A stretch of DNA of 64,000 nucleotides from Acidicapsa ligni (GCF_025685655.1 NZ_JAGSYG010000001.1:1302001-1366000); one strand, 5' to 3'; shown: positions 1 through 8,951, counted from the first letter of the stretch. Notes: generated from the sequence alone by a model not told the origin. Program-made: numbers and translations.

Positions 1-342
1 GCCTTTATCGACGTGGAATCGAACTGGAATCCGCATGCGATATCGAATAAAGGCGCGATGGGAGTTATGCAATTGATGCCAGCGACAGCTCGACGTTTTG
101 GCGCGGACCAGCCCTTCGATCCGGAGCAGAATATTGCGGCCGGCACGCGATACGTGACAACTCTGATGTGGGAGTTCCACGGAGAAATGCGTTTAGTCGC
201 CGCTGCTTACTATGCCGGAGACAGATGGGTTGGAAAGCGCCTCCTCGAGTATCGCAATCCGGATGTCGTCGCGTACGTCGAGGCGGTGCGACGGCACTAT
301 GTAAGGCGAAAGTACCTCACCAATCAACTTCAAAGGAGATAA
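1..342 (+). CDS. VirB1-like lytic transglycosylase, 5' end outside window
   Basis: The frame is open from base 1, so the start lies upstream of the window. The readable part is the SLT (goose-lysozyme-like) domain: the catalytic Glu sits in ESNWNPHA near residue 6, followed by GVMQLMPATA, NIAAGTRYV and AYYAGD, the last being a variant of the family's usual AYNAG. Such enzymes open the peptidoglycan locally so that a type IV secretion channel can pass. The stop codon lies inside the AAAGGAGA ribosome binding site of the next gene, so translation is probably coupled to the VirB9-like gene. The family is clear; the VirB1 role is inferred from position. Confidence 0.85.
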   Translation, partial: AFIDVESNWNPHAISNKGAMGVMQLMPATARRFGADQPFDPEQNIAAGTRYVTTLMWEFHGEMRLVAAAYYAGDRWVGKRLLEYRNPDVVAYVEAVRRHYVRRKYLTNQLQRR

Positions 343-348
343 CGAAAC

Positions 349-1293
349 ATGAGACTTCGTTGGCTTATTCCGATCGCACTTCTTATCCCGCTCCGAGCCA
401 CCGCCTCCAATGGAGATCCGTCCGGTCGCGTCGTAACGCTCACTCTTCAGCAGGGTTCTATCACAACGCTCCATCTCCGCCCTGAGTTCGAATCGATTAT
501 CCATTTGCCTGAAGAGGTGACCTCAGTGGTTGTCGGCAGTCCAGGCTCCTTCAAAGTCGAACACAGCGAGGGCGAGCCCGAGTATGTCTATGTAAAACCC
601 CTCATTCGTACTCGTTCGCAGAGCGATCTGCTGATCGCGACGAAGTCCGGCCGGCACATCGTCCTTGAACTTATCAGCGATGGAGGGAACGCGCCTACGG
701 CTCAGCCTGTCGATTTTCTGCTTGAATACCATTCTCCCCGAAGTCTTCTGGTCGCTGGTAGCCCGGTTACCGAGACGGCACGCCCTAGCGCAGCCGAACC
801 TGCCGCTGTGTCCAAAGCAACTCGCTCGCCAAAAGCTCTCTCAGCCATTGACGTGGAGTTTGAGCAACAGAAGTCGGTCAACGCCCCTGGTTGGAAAGCC
901 TGGGACGGTCAACAGATCAAAACGGCGATTGGCGATATCCGCCAGTGGAACAATCAGACAGCAATTTCCTACTCCGTCTTCAATGCAAGTGATAAGCCAG
1001 TGGAAATCGTGCCACCACAAATCCAAATCACAGGTCTGACTTTCGACAAAAAGAAGAAGAAGAAAAAGAAGGCAGGCATTCTTGCGGACCAACTTGAGAT
1101 TAGCGACTACCGTCTGAGCACAACTCGTTTAGAGCCGGGCGGCCGAGCCGACGGCGTAGTTGTCTTCGATCGGCCGAACTTCAAGCAATCGACTGAGAAG
1201 CTTTTCCTGCAGATCGCCCAGGCCGATCAGGTCGACAAGCCGGTTCTGGTGCAGCTCCCCTTCACTCCTCCCATCTCGGCTAACGGACGATAG
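349..1293 (+). CDS. VirB9/TrbG-like T4SS protein (copy 1)
   Basis: A 314-residue exported protein with an N-terminal signal peptide (to about residue 20). It has a beta-rich N-terminal region (about 25-110) resembling the VirB9/CagX/TrbG domain, with PEEVTSVVVGSPGSFKVE, followed by a Pro/Ala linker and a second beta domain. VirB9 proteins form the outer-membrane core ring with VirB10, and VirB10 is the next gene. The start follows a strong AAAGGAGA site. An unbroken run of eight lysines at residues 234-241 is unusual for an exported protein. A second protein of the same layout is at 15291-16127. Sequence similarity to VirB9 is only judged by eye. Confidence 0.7.
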   Translation: MRLRWLIPIALLIPLRATASNGDPSGRVVTLTLQQGSITTLHLRPEFESIIHLPEEVTSVVVGSPGSFKVEHSEGEPEYVYVKPLIRTRSQSDLLIATKSGRHIVLELISDGGNAPTAQPVDFLLEYHSPRSLLVAGSPVTETARPSAAEPAAVSKATRSPKALSAIDVEFEQQKSVNAPGWKAWDGQQIKTAIGDIRQWNNQTAISYSVFNASDKPVEIVPPQIQITGLTFDKKKKKKKKAGILADQLEISDYRLSTTRLEPGGRADGVVVFDRPNFKQSTEKLFLQIAQADQVDKPVLVQLPFTPPISANGR

Positions 1294-1308
1294 AAAGGAC
1301 TATCCACT

Positions 1309-2583
1309 ATGCAATCCAATGCAACTAACGGAAACGGTCGTAGGCTAGAGCCGTTGGATCTCGAAGAGACTGCCGAACCCGCATGGGCAGAAAGCCCTAG
1401 CTCTGAGCAATCTTTCCGTAAAACCCAAGACGTTCCGGTCGCTGCAGAGCAAATCGCAACCCGAGCGACCGCGGACAAACTGTCTGGGCCCAACAAAAAC
1501 AAGGTTCTAATCATTGGAGGCGGTCTCCTTGCAGCAGTCTTGTTCTTTGTCATGACCATGTTCGTAGGCAGATCTCCTGGAAAGAAAAAGACAGTTTCAG
1601 GGGTCGCTCACACTCCACAACAGAGCATCGCACCAAAAGGCAGCGTGACGCCTGTCATGGACACGGTACACAATCCGACCCAGGCTGACTCGAGCGGACA
1701 AGTCAGTCCGAACGACATCAACCGCACCAAAGCGAGCAGTGGGCATACGACGGTCAACAAGCCCTTGGCCTCTACTCAAGCAGCGATTCCGCCAAGTCCT
1801 ACCGTCAACGGCAGCCTCGGCAGCGTTCCCTCATTCGCAGATACGCAACAGCACTGGGAAGAGCCTAGACCCTATGGAGAAGCCCCTGCACCTTCGACAC
1901 CGCAAACGCAACAGAACGCCTTGAAGGAACCATCTCTTGTCTTCGTGAGGAATCTTACGCAGAGTACGAGCGCCTCTTCCAGAGGCGGAACAACAGAGGA
2001 AACAGCGCCCGTGCTTGATTTCGCTCCAGGAACCCGCATCCTTGCGAAGCTCACAACGGAGATATCAAGTGCTGTACAGACACCTGTCATTGCAGAGGCG
2101 CAGTACACCTATGCCATAGGCGACCGCGTCGTAATACCGGCCGGCGCCAAGTTTATTGGTCACTTGGAGCAGGCTGATCGTAGCGGCCTCGTGAGCGTGA
2201 AATTCGACGAGGTAGACCTAAAAGACAACGACAAAGAAAAGATCGAAGCATTGGGCATTGGCCTCGATCTCGCTCCAATCAAGGGAATCGTCTCAGGAAA
2301 AAATACTGGAAGGAATTTCCTGGTGCGAACCGCCTCTGGCATTGGCTCGGTAGCTGCGATGATCGTTGGTAATAACACGAGCTCCAGCTTCTCTGAAGAC
2401 GACCTCATCCGTGAGAGGATCGCTGAAAACGCCGGGAACGCGGGCGACACAGAACTAATGAATCTTGCGGTCACGAACAAGGTTGTCGTCTCTGTGCCAG
2501 CAGATACGAAGATCTACGTTGTCTTCGCGAAGCGCGAGCAAAATACGGCTACGCTTCGCCCGATCGATGCGAAAACCCCTTGA
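1309..2583 (+). CDS. virB10: VirB10/TrbI-like T4SS channel protein
   Basis: A 424-residue protein with a short cytoplasmic tail, one membrane segment at about residues 64-84, a long Pro/Ser/Gln-rich periplasmic linker and a C-terminal TrbI/VirB10 beta-barrel domain. Typical family motifs are APGTRILAKL, the YAIGDRVVIPAGAKFIG segment and GLDLAPIKGIVSG. VirB10 spans the envelope and joins the inner-membrane ATPases to the outer-membrane ring. It follows the VirB9-like gene after 15 bases and is followed by a rho-independent terminator, so this is the end of one transcript. Confidence 0.9.
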   Translation: MQSNATNGNGRRLEPLDLEETAEPAWAESPSSEQSFRKTQDVPVAAEQIATRATADKLSGPNKNKVLIIGGGLLAAVLFFVMTMFVGRSPGKKKTVSGVAHTPQQSIAPKGSVTPVMDTVHNPTQADSSGQVSPNDINRTKASSGHTTVNKPLASTQAAIPPSPTVNGSLGSVPSFADTQQHWEEPRPYGEAPAPSTPQTQQNALKEPSLVFVRNLTQSTSASSRGGTTEETAPVLDFAPGTRILAKLTTEISSAVQTPVIAEAQYTYAIGDRVVIPAGAKFIGHLEQADRSGLVSVKFDEVDLKDNDKEKIEALGIGLDLAPIKGIVSGKNTGRNFLVRTASGIGSVAAMIVGNNTSSSFSEDDLIRERIAENAGNAGDTELMNLAVTNKVVVSVPADTKIYVVFAKREQNTATLRPIDAKTP

Positions 2584-2611
2584 AATATCCAGCTGACTGC
2601 ATAAATGATAG

Positions 2612-2639
2612 CCCCGGCATCATGCCGGGGTTTTCGTTT
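2612..2639 (+). terminator. Rho-independent terminator after virB10
   Basis: A perfect 8-bp stem CCCCGGCA / TGCCGGGG (2612-2619 with 2623-2630) with a 3-nt loop is followed by TTTTCGTTT. It lies 28 bases after the virB10 stop. Confidence 0.85.
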
Positions 2640-3251
2640 GACGATGCGGCGCGCATGGCAGGCGATCTCATGCAAGCGTCGGCATAGGGAGATTGCGGCG
2701 AATCCAATATTGGACTTCGCCCTATTACCGGCTCCCATGTGGCACTGTACAGGACGCCCAATCATCGACCAGGGCAGCACCTTCTCGCCCAAGTCAAACA
2801 GAGGACGCGGGATAGTACTGGCTGCATAAATTGGTCCTTGGCGCGAGCCCATTCCCATAGGGGTCGCCTCCCTCCAATTCTAGGGGGAGTCACAGCGAAG
2901 ACCAGACCTGTCAGCTATAACGGCCCATCCCCTTCGCCTTTGACCAATCGACGACTTCCATTGGTCAATAAACGAAACGCCCCATTTCCGACCCCTCTGT
3001 ATCAACGCATGTCTCGCCCCATCATTTGGCCAATTGGGTTAACACGATATTTGCCCACATGGCGGTCCTGATGTGTCAGTCCTCATGATGACTGAGTTCG
3101 CGATGAAGCCAAGCCTCGTTTCCCGAGTTTAGAGGGTTTGCAGTGCCCGGACGGCATCCCTTTAGGCCGCTTTCTACTCTGCCTCTCTTCCTTATTGGTC
3201 TCTTCGGAGACTGAATTCTCAACACTACACTGATTTTCCCGCGTTCCATTA
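2640..3251. other. Gene-poor gap between virB10 and the pilin-like genes
   Basis: Together with the flanking terminator and promoter motif this is about 745 bases without a convincing gene. The short open frames here have no ribosome binding site, no family signal and biased composition. The stretch is pyrimidine-rich on the plus strand near 3165-3230. The only structures I see are the inverted repeat at 2941-2967 and a TTGGCCAA palindrome at 3026-3033. It probably carries regulation for the T4SS operon. Confidence 0.6.
2941..2967. repeat. Inverted repeat, candidate operator upstream of T4SS operon
   Basis: TGACCAAT (2941-2948) and ATTGGTCA (2960-2967) form a perfect 8-bp inverted repeat with 11 bases between, so the half-sites are roughly two helical turns apart, as in a dimeric repressor site. 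A related palindrome TTGGCCAA is at 3026-3033. Function is inferred. Confidence 0.4.
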
Positions 3252-3268
3252 TTTGACCGAGTTCTGAA
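3252..3268 (+). promoter_or_regulatory. Shared promoter/operator motif, copy 1
   Basis: TTTGACCGAGTTCTGAA lies 61 bases before the first pilin-like gene. The same 17 bases with one mismatch recur at 23661-23677, directly before the primase operon. It includes a TTGACC that could be a -35 box; no clear -10 box follows at normal spacing. Probably an element-specific promoter or activator site. Confidence 0.5.
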
Positions 3269-3329
3269 CTAGACGCATTTTTTCCTACACACGGATGCCG
3301 CGAGCAGCCGCGTACAGGAGAGAAAAGAT

Positions 3330-3761
3330 ATGAACACTGCATTGGCCTTCTGGCGGCCTGCTCGAGTGTCCGCCACATCATCTCAACCCACCATTCATCG
3401 TCCCCCTCAACCGAACTGGGTCCGGATTGCCCTTAAGTTCGCGCTCGCACTCATATTCCTCGGCAACCTCGTCCCGGTCGTTGCCAACGCACAGAACCTC
3501 GGCACCTCGCCTCAGTTCGGGCAGGCTGTCCAGGGACAACAGGCGACGACTGTCGAAGGCACGGTACTTAACATCGTCAACTGGGGATGCAACGTGATCG
3601 CACCCGTGATCGCGGTGGCGTGCCTCGGCATCGCTGGCTGGCACTTCAAGAGCGGCCGCGGATACATGGGCTGGGGAGTGTCCGGCGTAGCTCTCATGGT
3701 CATCTCTGGTCTCGGACGCATGGCTGAGGGCTTCATCACACAAGCGCAAGGCATTCAGTAA
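3330..3761 (+). CDS. VirB2/TrbC-like pilin subunit
   Basis: A 143-residue protein with a long positively charged leader, a hydrophobic signal segment ending near VVANAQN (about residue 55), and two further membrane segments separated by the polar loop HFKSGRGYMG. This is the size and layout of VirB2/TrbC pilins, which are cut and assembled into the conjugative pilus. It is the first gene of the second T4SS transcript, with an AGGAGAG site before the start. Its C-terminal motif ALMVISGLGRMAEGFITQA recurs in the protein at 4445-4900. Confidence 0.75.
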   Translation: MNTALAFWRPARVSATSSQPTIHRPPQPNWVRIALKFALALIFLGNLVPVVANAQNLGTSPQFGQAVQGQQATTVEGTVLNIVNWGCNVIAPVIAVACLGIAGWHFKSGRGYMGWGVSGVALMVISGLGRMAEGFITQAQGIQ

Positions 3762-3771
3762 GGAGCCCGCG

Positions 3772-4434
3772 ATGCCTGTGCCGCAATTCCTTTCGGATCT
3801 CCTTCAGTTATTGCTCGGTCTCGCCGTTCCCGCTGCGTTCTGCACGTTAGCCGCGGCGGGAGTGAGCCTTCGGCACGAAGGAGGTACCAACTTCCATGTC
3901 AATGGACGAACCGGGAAGTGGGTGTTGTGGACCGTCATATTCCTGACGCTCCCGCAACTTCTGTCCTGGATTGCGGCACAAGGTATCACGGTTCCATCGG
4001 GAAGCGGATCGATCGGAACAAGTTGGCTTGCGAGCATGCAAACGATCTTCACGAACTTCGTCAATCAGATCGTCGTCGCGAAGTTCGTTCCTGTCCTCGC
4101 TGCATATTTCGTACTCAAAGCTTGCCTCGATGGAGCGGCCGGTGAAAACCCCCTAGCATCCATCGTGGCTGCTCTCTTCCTGATGTCGTTGTCAGCCACG
4201 ATGCAGCTCATGCAGGGATGGAACGATGGAAGCCAGTATGCGACGACGGACATGCTTGCCTCCCTATGGAATTACGTCGTTGGGCAGATCATGCCAGCGG
4301 CGGCCGGTCTGGCCTGCGTGGGTGCCGTCATCAACTTCGTCAGGCACAGACCCTGGACACGATTGATTCTTGCAGCGATCTCTTTCCTGAGTGTGAGCGG
4401 TCTCCTCACACTCTTTCAAGCTATGGCGGCATAG
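3772..4434 (+). CDS. Multi-pass membrane protein with a C-terminal pilin-like module
   Basis: A 220-residue protein of unknown family, with about five or six hydrophobic segments. Its last 60 residues (from SLWNYVVGQIMPAAAGLA to SVSGLLTLFQAM) follow the same pattern as the pilin-like units in the genes on either side: a W near the start, an N/G-x-x-P turn, a basic loop, then SG and a closing amphipathic segment. It is probably a T4SS inner-membrane component, or a pilin paralogue fused to extra membrane helices. Spacing of 10 bases on both sides supports one operon. Confidence 0.6.
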   Translation: MPVPQFLSDLLQLLLGLAVPAAFCTLAAAGVSLRHEGGTNFHVNGRTGKWVLWTVIFLTLPQLLSWIAAQGITVPSGSGSIGTSWLASMQTIFTNFVNQIVVAKFVPVLAAYFVLKACLDGAAGENPLASIVAALFLMSLSATMQLMQGWNDGSQYATTDMLASLWNYVVGQIMPAAAGLACVGAVINFVRHRPWTRLILAAISFLSVSGLLTLFQAMAA

Positions 4435-4444
4435 GGAGCCCACG

Positions 4445-4900
4445 ATGAGTCTCAACGGCGCAATCACCAACCTCGCATCCTGGGCGGGAAACACCATGAT
4501 GCCGACGATGGCTGGGATGTTCTTCGCGAGCGCAGTTTATCGCTACAGCAAGAGCAGTCCCTTTGAGCACCTTCTCTACGGCGGCTTCGCTTCACTGATG
4601 TGTTCGGGAATGCTTCGTGCATTGGAAGGCTTCGTCCAACATGCGGGCGCCACCAATGCTGATGCCTTTTGGATGGCGAGCATGAGCTTGGTGAACTGGA
4701 CTGCCAACGTAATACTTCCAGTTTTCGCGCTCACTCAACTCGCCGCGATGGCGCTGCACATGGGCGGAGTGGTCTCAGAGATATATCCGGGCTCGTCCTG
4801 GATCAGGAAGTTTGTCGCTGCTGTCGCTGCCCTGATGGTTTCGGGCATCATGCGGCTCGCGGAGTCGCTGGTAACGCAAGCGCACGGAATAGGAGGGTAG
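4445..4900 (+). CDS. Membrane protein made of two pilin-like (VirB2-type) repeats
   Basis: A 151-residue protein with four hydrophobic segments that reads as two tandem copies of the VirB2-like unit. Unit 1 runs from NLASWAGNTMMPTMAG to SGMLRALEGFVQHA; unit 2 runs from SLVNWTANVILPVFAL to SGIMRLAESLVTQAHGI. The end of unit 2 closely matches the end of the pilin at 3330-3761. Its role could be a pilin variant, a minor pilus component or a membrane scaffold. It is followed after 4 bases by the VirB3 gene. Confidence 0.6.
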   Translation: MSLNGAITNLASWAGNTMMPTMAGMFFASAVYRYSKSSPFEHLLYGGFASLMCSGMLRALEGFVQHAGATNADAFWMASMSLVNWTANVILPVFALTQLAAMALHMGGVVSEIYPGSSWIRKFVAAVAALMVSGIMRLAESLVTQAHGIGG

Positions 4901-4904
4901 GTCT

Positions 4905-5249
4905 ATGAGTCTCGATTTGACCCCGGTTCATCGCAACCTCAATACGAAGGTCTCGTTTTTGGGTCTTGAATTTGAGGACCTGATTCTAGTGCTCGCCTTG
5001 GCCGCACTGATGAACCTCCTCGCACACTTCGTCGGTGACACCGCGCATGTGCTTGGAATGCCTCTCAACGTCTTCATGGAGTTTGTGGTGCCAGCGCTGG
5101 CCGTCCCATTTCTCATCCTGTTCAAGTATGGGCGTCCGCGAGGCTATCTCACCGATTTGATCCGATCGTTCTTCGCCCCGAAGGTGTGGTGCGCACTTGA
5201 ACGAGATTCGGAGTTGACGCAGAGTTACATCGTCGGAGAGGAGGAGTGA
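4905..5249 (+). CDS. VirB3/TrbD-like T4SS protein
   Basis: A 114-residue protein with the VirB3 pattern: a short N-terminal part containing PVHRNLNTK, two close membrane segments (about residues 27-42 and 55-75), and a cytoplasmic tail after the motif RPRGYLTDLIR. VirB3 is an inner-membrane protein that works with VirB4, and virB4 is downstream here, separated by one small gene. Confidence 0.8.
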   Translation: MSLDLTPVHRNLNTKVSFLGLEFEDLILVLALAALMNLLAHFVGDTAHVLGMPLNVFMEFVVPALAVPFLILFKYGRPRGYLTDLIRSFFAPKVWCALERDSELTQSYIVGEEE

Positions 5250-5252
5250 GCC

Positions 5253-5453
5253 ATGCAAGCTTCGATACAAAGGACGCCAGATGGATCCGTTGACGTACAT
5301 CTCGACACGGAAGCTGCACGCGCTGTCTTCGCGAGTGTCCTGTTCGCTGCCCGATTCCATGAGGGCGTTGCCCCTCTCGCTCCAATTGCAGAAGAAGGAC
5401 TACGAGACGTTCAACCGAGTGTGGCTCAGGGAGGATCAGGACCATGCCAATGA
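5253..5453 (+). CDS. Small conserved-position protein between virB3 and virB4
   Basis: A 66-residue soluble protein with no recognisable domain. It has a good ribosome binding site (GGAGGAG) inside the end of the virB3-like gene and overlaps the start of virB4 by 10 bases, so it appears to be translated as part of the operon. The DGSVDVHLDTEAARAVFASV stretch could form a beta hairpin and a helix. Function unknown. Confidence 0.55.
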   Translation: MQASIQRTPDGSVDVHLDTEAARAVFASVLFAARFHEGVAPLAPIAEEGLRDVQPSVAQGGSGPCQ

Positions 5454-8092
5454 CTTATGAACAACACGACAAAAAACTAAAGTCGCCTGCTGTTTGCGAA
5501 CTGCTGCCTCTACGTGACCTGCCCGCGGGAGACAACGTGATGGTGCGTACCAATGGAGCCTTCGTCGCCGGCTATGAACTTCGTGGCATTCTTGCCTACT
5601 TTGCGACCGATGGCGACCGAAACCAAACAAAGTCGATGCTCGAAGCCCTCTTTCGCAGCATTCCAGATGTCAGCATGCGACTACAGTTCCGCTATGAGAT
5701 TTCCGAGCATCTTGGTGACCTTCTCGACAGCTACGTTCAGCAACAGCGTAGCGAGCAGCCTGAGGTCATGGCCCTCGACGCTCACCGAATGAGGATGTGG
5801 ATGGAAAAGGAGCACAACGGCTTTTACTTCGAGAATCGTCTACACATCTACCTCGTATGGGATCCGCGAATCCACGCCAAGCTGTATCACTCGGCGCAGC
5901 AGAACCGGAAGCTCGGCGGGTTCACCATGAGCCAGAAGAAGGCAATCGAGCGGACGCGCCGGGAGCATGAAACGTATCTCGCAGAATTTGAGTCGATCTT
6001 GCGAGGTATCGAGGGATCGATGGAGGCGGCGAATCTTGGTAGCAGAAGGCTATCAACACAGGAGTTGTTCGAGGAACTTAAGCATTCCCAGCATCCGTCT
6101 CGGCGCGACCACCGCCCTTATGTGCCAGGCGAAGAGATGTTTGAGTATCGCAGCGCGCGAGAACAGGCAACGCAGTCAAGCATCCTCAATGAGACAGAAA
6201 GCTACCTCAACATCGATGGATACCTTCATTCCGTCGTGAGTCTCAAAGAGTTACCGGACGCGACGTTTCCCGGCATGTTGCAGAACTTCTCCACTCTTGG
6301 CTTTCCCGTCGTCATCAGCGCACAGGTCGTCATTCCCGACCAGGTGAAGGTCCTCAAGGGATACAAAAAGCGCCTGCAGAAGATGACCGCTGCGCAGAAG
6401 GATGCGAATGGCAATTTCAAATCCAATCCTGAAGCGGAAGTGGCTCAAGCACAACTATTACAGATTCAGCGGGACATCATCTCTTCTTCTCTCAAGACAG
6501 CGAAGCTGAGCCTCTCCGTTGTGGTGCGGACCTCCCAACAGGCGATCACACTTAGCGATCTGGAACGCTCTGAGCGGGAGCTCGCCAACCGAACGCAGGA
6601 GGTACTAAATGCCTTCACACACATGAATGGTGCGAAGGCCGTAATGGAGACCATCGCGAAGCGGCGAATCTTTCTCGGGACATTGCCCGGTATGGCCGAG
6701 CCTGACAAACGCGATCAGGACATGCTCACGTCGAATGTCGCCGATCTCGTACCGGTAGAGATGCCGTGGACCGGGACCCGCCGCAGTCCACTGATCTTGT
6801 TTGAGACACCCTATCGGCAGCTCATTCCCTTCTCGATGTTTGATCCCGATCTCTCCGACGCTAACGGATTGCTAATGGCAAAAAGTGGTGGAGGAAAGAC
6901 ACTCGCCGCGCAGCAAATGCTGCTGATGGCAGCTCGCGCCAATCCCCTTATCTCCATACTCGAACGCGGCGATTCATACCAACCATTGGTTGAGTTGATG
7001 GGCGGCGAGATGATTGAAATGTCGCTCGACAGTGACCAGACGATTAATCCATGGGACCTGCCAAGAGGAGAGACCAGGCCCTCGAACGATCAGATTTCGT
7101 TTCTGAAGAACCTGACTCGCCACATGCTTGGGGAGAACACACCTCCGGACCTGGACATCGACCTGCTCGATAGTGTTCTGCTCGAAGCGATTGCCTCTAC
7201 CTATAAGCGCTGCAGCGCTAAGACCTCGAACCCGGTGCCGATCTTCGGAGATCTCGCGGCGGAACTCGCGCACTGGCAAGACCGCGATCGTAACCAGAAG
7301 ATCAACGCGATGGCGCAGATGGCTTCGACGAAACTACGTGCCTGGGTGGACGAAGGACCGTACGCGCGGCTCTTCGACAGGCCGACTACGGTTCAGTTGA
7401 ACAATCCATGGCTTTACTTCAATGTCGAAAAGCTGAAGGATGACCCTCGCCTCGAACGGGCCATGAGCCTGCTCATTGCTCATACCGCGACCTATCGAGC
7501 CTCGGGCTCCACGGGACAGCCGAGTATCGTACTGCTCGATGAGTGCTGGGCGTTGCTGGAGTCGCCGATCCTGGCGAGCGTCGTCGTTCAGCTCTTTCGG
7601 ACCGCTCGAAAGCGCAATGCCAGCGTATGGGGCATCAGTCAGACCCCCGAGGACTTCGTGGGCACTCCGGATAGGCCGAATGAGCATGGCGCCGGCATCG
7701 TCAAAAACGCGACGACCAAGATCATCGGCAAGCAGCCCGGCGACATGACTGCTCTCCGTGAACACGTCCACTTGAACGAGACTGCCCTCAATCAGATCAA
7801 GACCTTTGCGCACCCAAAGAAAGGCCACTCCGCCGAGTTCCTCATCGCTGTTGGCGAAAAGGCGGAATCAACCCATGCGATTCGAGTCGTTCCGAGCGCA
7901 GTCGACTACTGGATCACGACCACGTATGCGCGCGAGCGGAATTTTCGGAAGTACTGGCTGGGGCAGCACCGGCAGCTTCCATTGATCGAGGCATACGAGG
8001 CGTTGGCGGCAACGTATCCTCGCGGTCTTGCAGAGTTTGGCCCTCTGGCAGTGGAATTGTCCGGAGAGATGCAGGAGGCGGTCGCCCAATGA
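5444..8092 (+). CDS. virB4: VirB4/TrbE conjugative ATPase
   Basis: An 882-residue protein of normal VirB4 length. The N-terminal half is the VirB4-specific region. The ATPase core has a Walker A motif AKSGGGKT (about residues 479-486) and a Walker B motif IVLLDECWALLE (about 695-706), followed by FRTARKRNASVWGISQ, all typical of the family. It powers T4SS assembly and pilus biogenesis at the inner membrane. The start follows AGGGAGGATCAGGACC. The stop overlaps the next start in ATGA, giving translational coupling to the VirB5-like gene. Confidence 0.95.
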   Translation: MPMTYEQHDKKLKSPAVCELLPLRDLPAGDNVMVRTNGAFVAGYELRGILAYFATDGDRNQTKSMLEALFRSIPDVSMRLQFRYEISEHLGDLLDSYVQQQRSEQPEVMALDAHRMRMWMEKEHNGFYFENRLHIYLVWDPRIHAKLYHSAQQNRKLGGFTMSQKKAIERTRREHETYLAEFESILRGIEGSMEAANLGSRRLSTQELFEELKHSQHPSRRDHRPYVPGEEMFEYRSAREQATQSSILNETESYLNIDGYLHSVVSLKELPDATFPGMLQNFSTLGFPVVISAQVVIPDQVKVLKGYKKRLQKMTAAQKDANGNFKSNPEAEVAQAQLLQIQRDIISSSLKTAKLSLSVVVRTSQQAITLSDLERSERELANRTQEVLNAFTHMNGAKAVMETIAKRRIFLGTLPGMAEPDKRDQDMLTSNVADLVPVEMPWTGTRRSPLILFETPYRQLIPFSMFDPDLSDANGLLMAKSGGGKTLAAQQMLLMAARANPLISILERGDSYQPLVELMGGEMIEMSLDSDQTINPWDLPRGETRPSNDQISFLKNLTRHMLGENTPPDLDIDLLDSVLLEAIASTYKRCSAKTSNPVPIFGDLAAELAHWQDRDRNQKINAMAQMASTKLRAWVDEGPYARLFDRPTTVQLNNPWLYFNVEKLKDDPRLERAMSLLIAHTATYRASGSTGQPSIVLLDECWALLESPILASVVVQLFRTARKRNASVWGISQTPEDFVGTPDRPNEHGAGIVKNATTKIIGKQPGDMTALREHVHLNETALNQIKTFAHPKKGHSAEFLIAVGEKAESTHAIRVVPSAVDYWITTTYARERNFRKYWLGQHRQLPLIEAYEALAATYPRGLAEFGPLAVELSGEMQEAVAQ

Positions 8093-8940
8093 ATCAAGAA
8101 GACACCAGATCAACGGACGATCAACCTTCGGATGACTCGTCTCGCATCGCCGGGTCACCCGTCAATCCGAGGCCGTCCATCGGTTCTCGTTGGAAGAGGA
8201 GACTGATGCTATCTCTCCTTGCTCTGGAAGTGTGCTTCGCCGTGCCGCGATTAGCCCACGCTCAATTCAGCATCTTCAATTCGATCTTCAGTTCCATCCA
8301 GAGTGACATGGGCACCTCGCTCAAAGCGATCAACCAGATCAAACAGCAAATACAACAGCTCTATCAGACGACAGTCTGGCCCTTGGCGGCGCTCAACCAG
8401 GCGCGGGGGTTCGTGTCGAGTTCGATTAACACCTACCGCAACTCCATGAATCAAATCTTCACCACCAGATCCAGCAGCGCTGTTCTTCCAGGTCCTCAAC
8501 AGTTCGAGACCTTACTGCATAGCCGGCTGTCGTCCCAGATCCCCTCGCTGCAAACGAGTTTCACTACCAACTATGGCGCGATTCCCCAAGTGAATACAGT
8601 GCGGCCCCAGGACCGCGTCATGATGGACATGGACGACGCCTTGGGCCAGCAGAACCTCAAGACAACCCTGATCGCCGATCAAGCTCAAGACGTCACGATT
8701 CAGGCGGCGAACCAAATGGAGAATCAGGTAGCCACGACTACCCCCGGCTCCAACCCATATCTAACGGCAGAGGCCCAAGTAGCGAATCTCCGGTGCCAGG
8801 CATACATGCAAAAAATGCTTGCTGCAGAGCTACGGCAAGAGGCCGGCCGTATCGCCCATGACAACGCACTCGTAAAGAGCAGGACCACGTCATCCGGCGG
8901 GATTAACAGTATGGTCACCGGAGCGCTCACCGGACATTGA
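8089..8940 (+). CDS. VirB5/TrbJ-like periplasmic protein (copy 1)
   Basis: A 283-residue protein with an unusually long polar N-terminus of about 35 residues before the signal segment, cleaved probably after RLAHA at residue 58. The mature part is rich in Gln/Asn and helical, with TSLKAINQIKQQIQQL and VWPLAALNQARGFVSSSI, like VirB5/TrbJ pilus-tip proteins. The next gene is a paralogue with the same order of motifs. It overlaps virB4 by 4 bases. Confidence 0.65.
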   Translation: MNQEDTRSTDDQPSDDSSRIAGSPVNPRPSIGSRWKRRLMLSLLALEVCFAVPRLAHAQFSIFNSIFSSIQSDMGTSLKAINQIKQQIQQLYQTTVWPLAALNQARGFVSSSINTYRNSMNQIFTTRSSSAVLPGPQQFETLLHSRLSSQIPSLQTSFTTNYGAIPQVNTVRPQDRVMMDMDDALGQQNLKTTLIADQAQDVTIQAANQMENQVATTTPGSNPYLTAEAQVANLRCQAYMQKMLAAELRQEAGRIAHDNALVKSRTTSSGGINSMVTGALTGH

Positions 8941-8951
8941 GGAGAATCGCC

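Noticed and set aside
2605..3071. Short plus-strand frames in the gap after virB10
   Set aside because: No ribosome binding sites, no family signal, and one starts inside the terminator.
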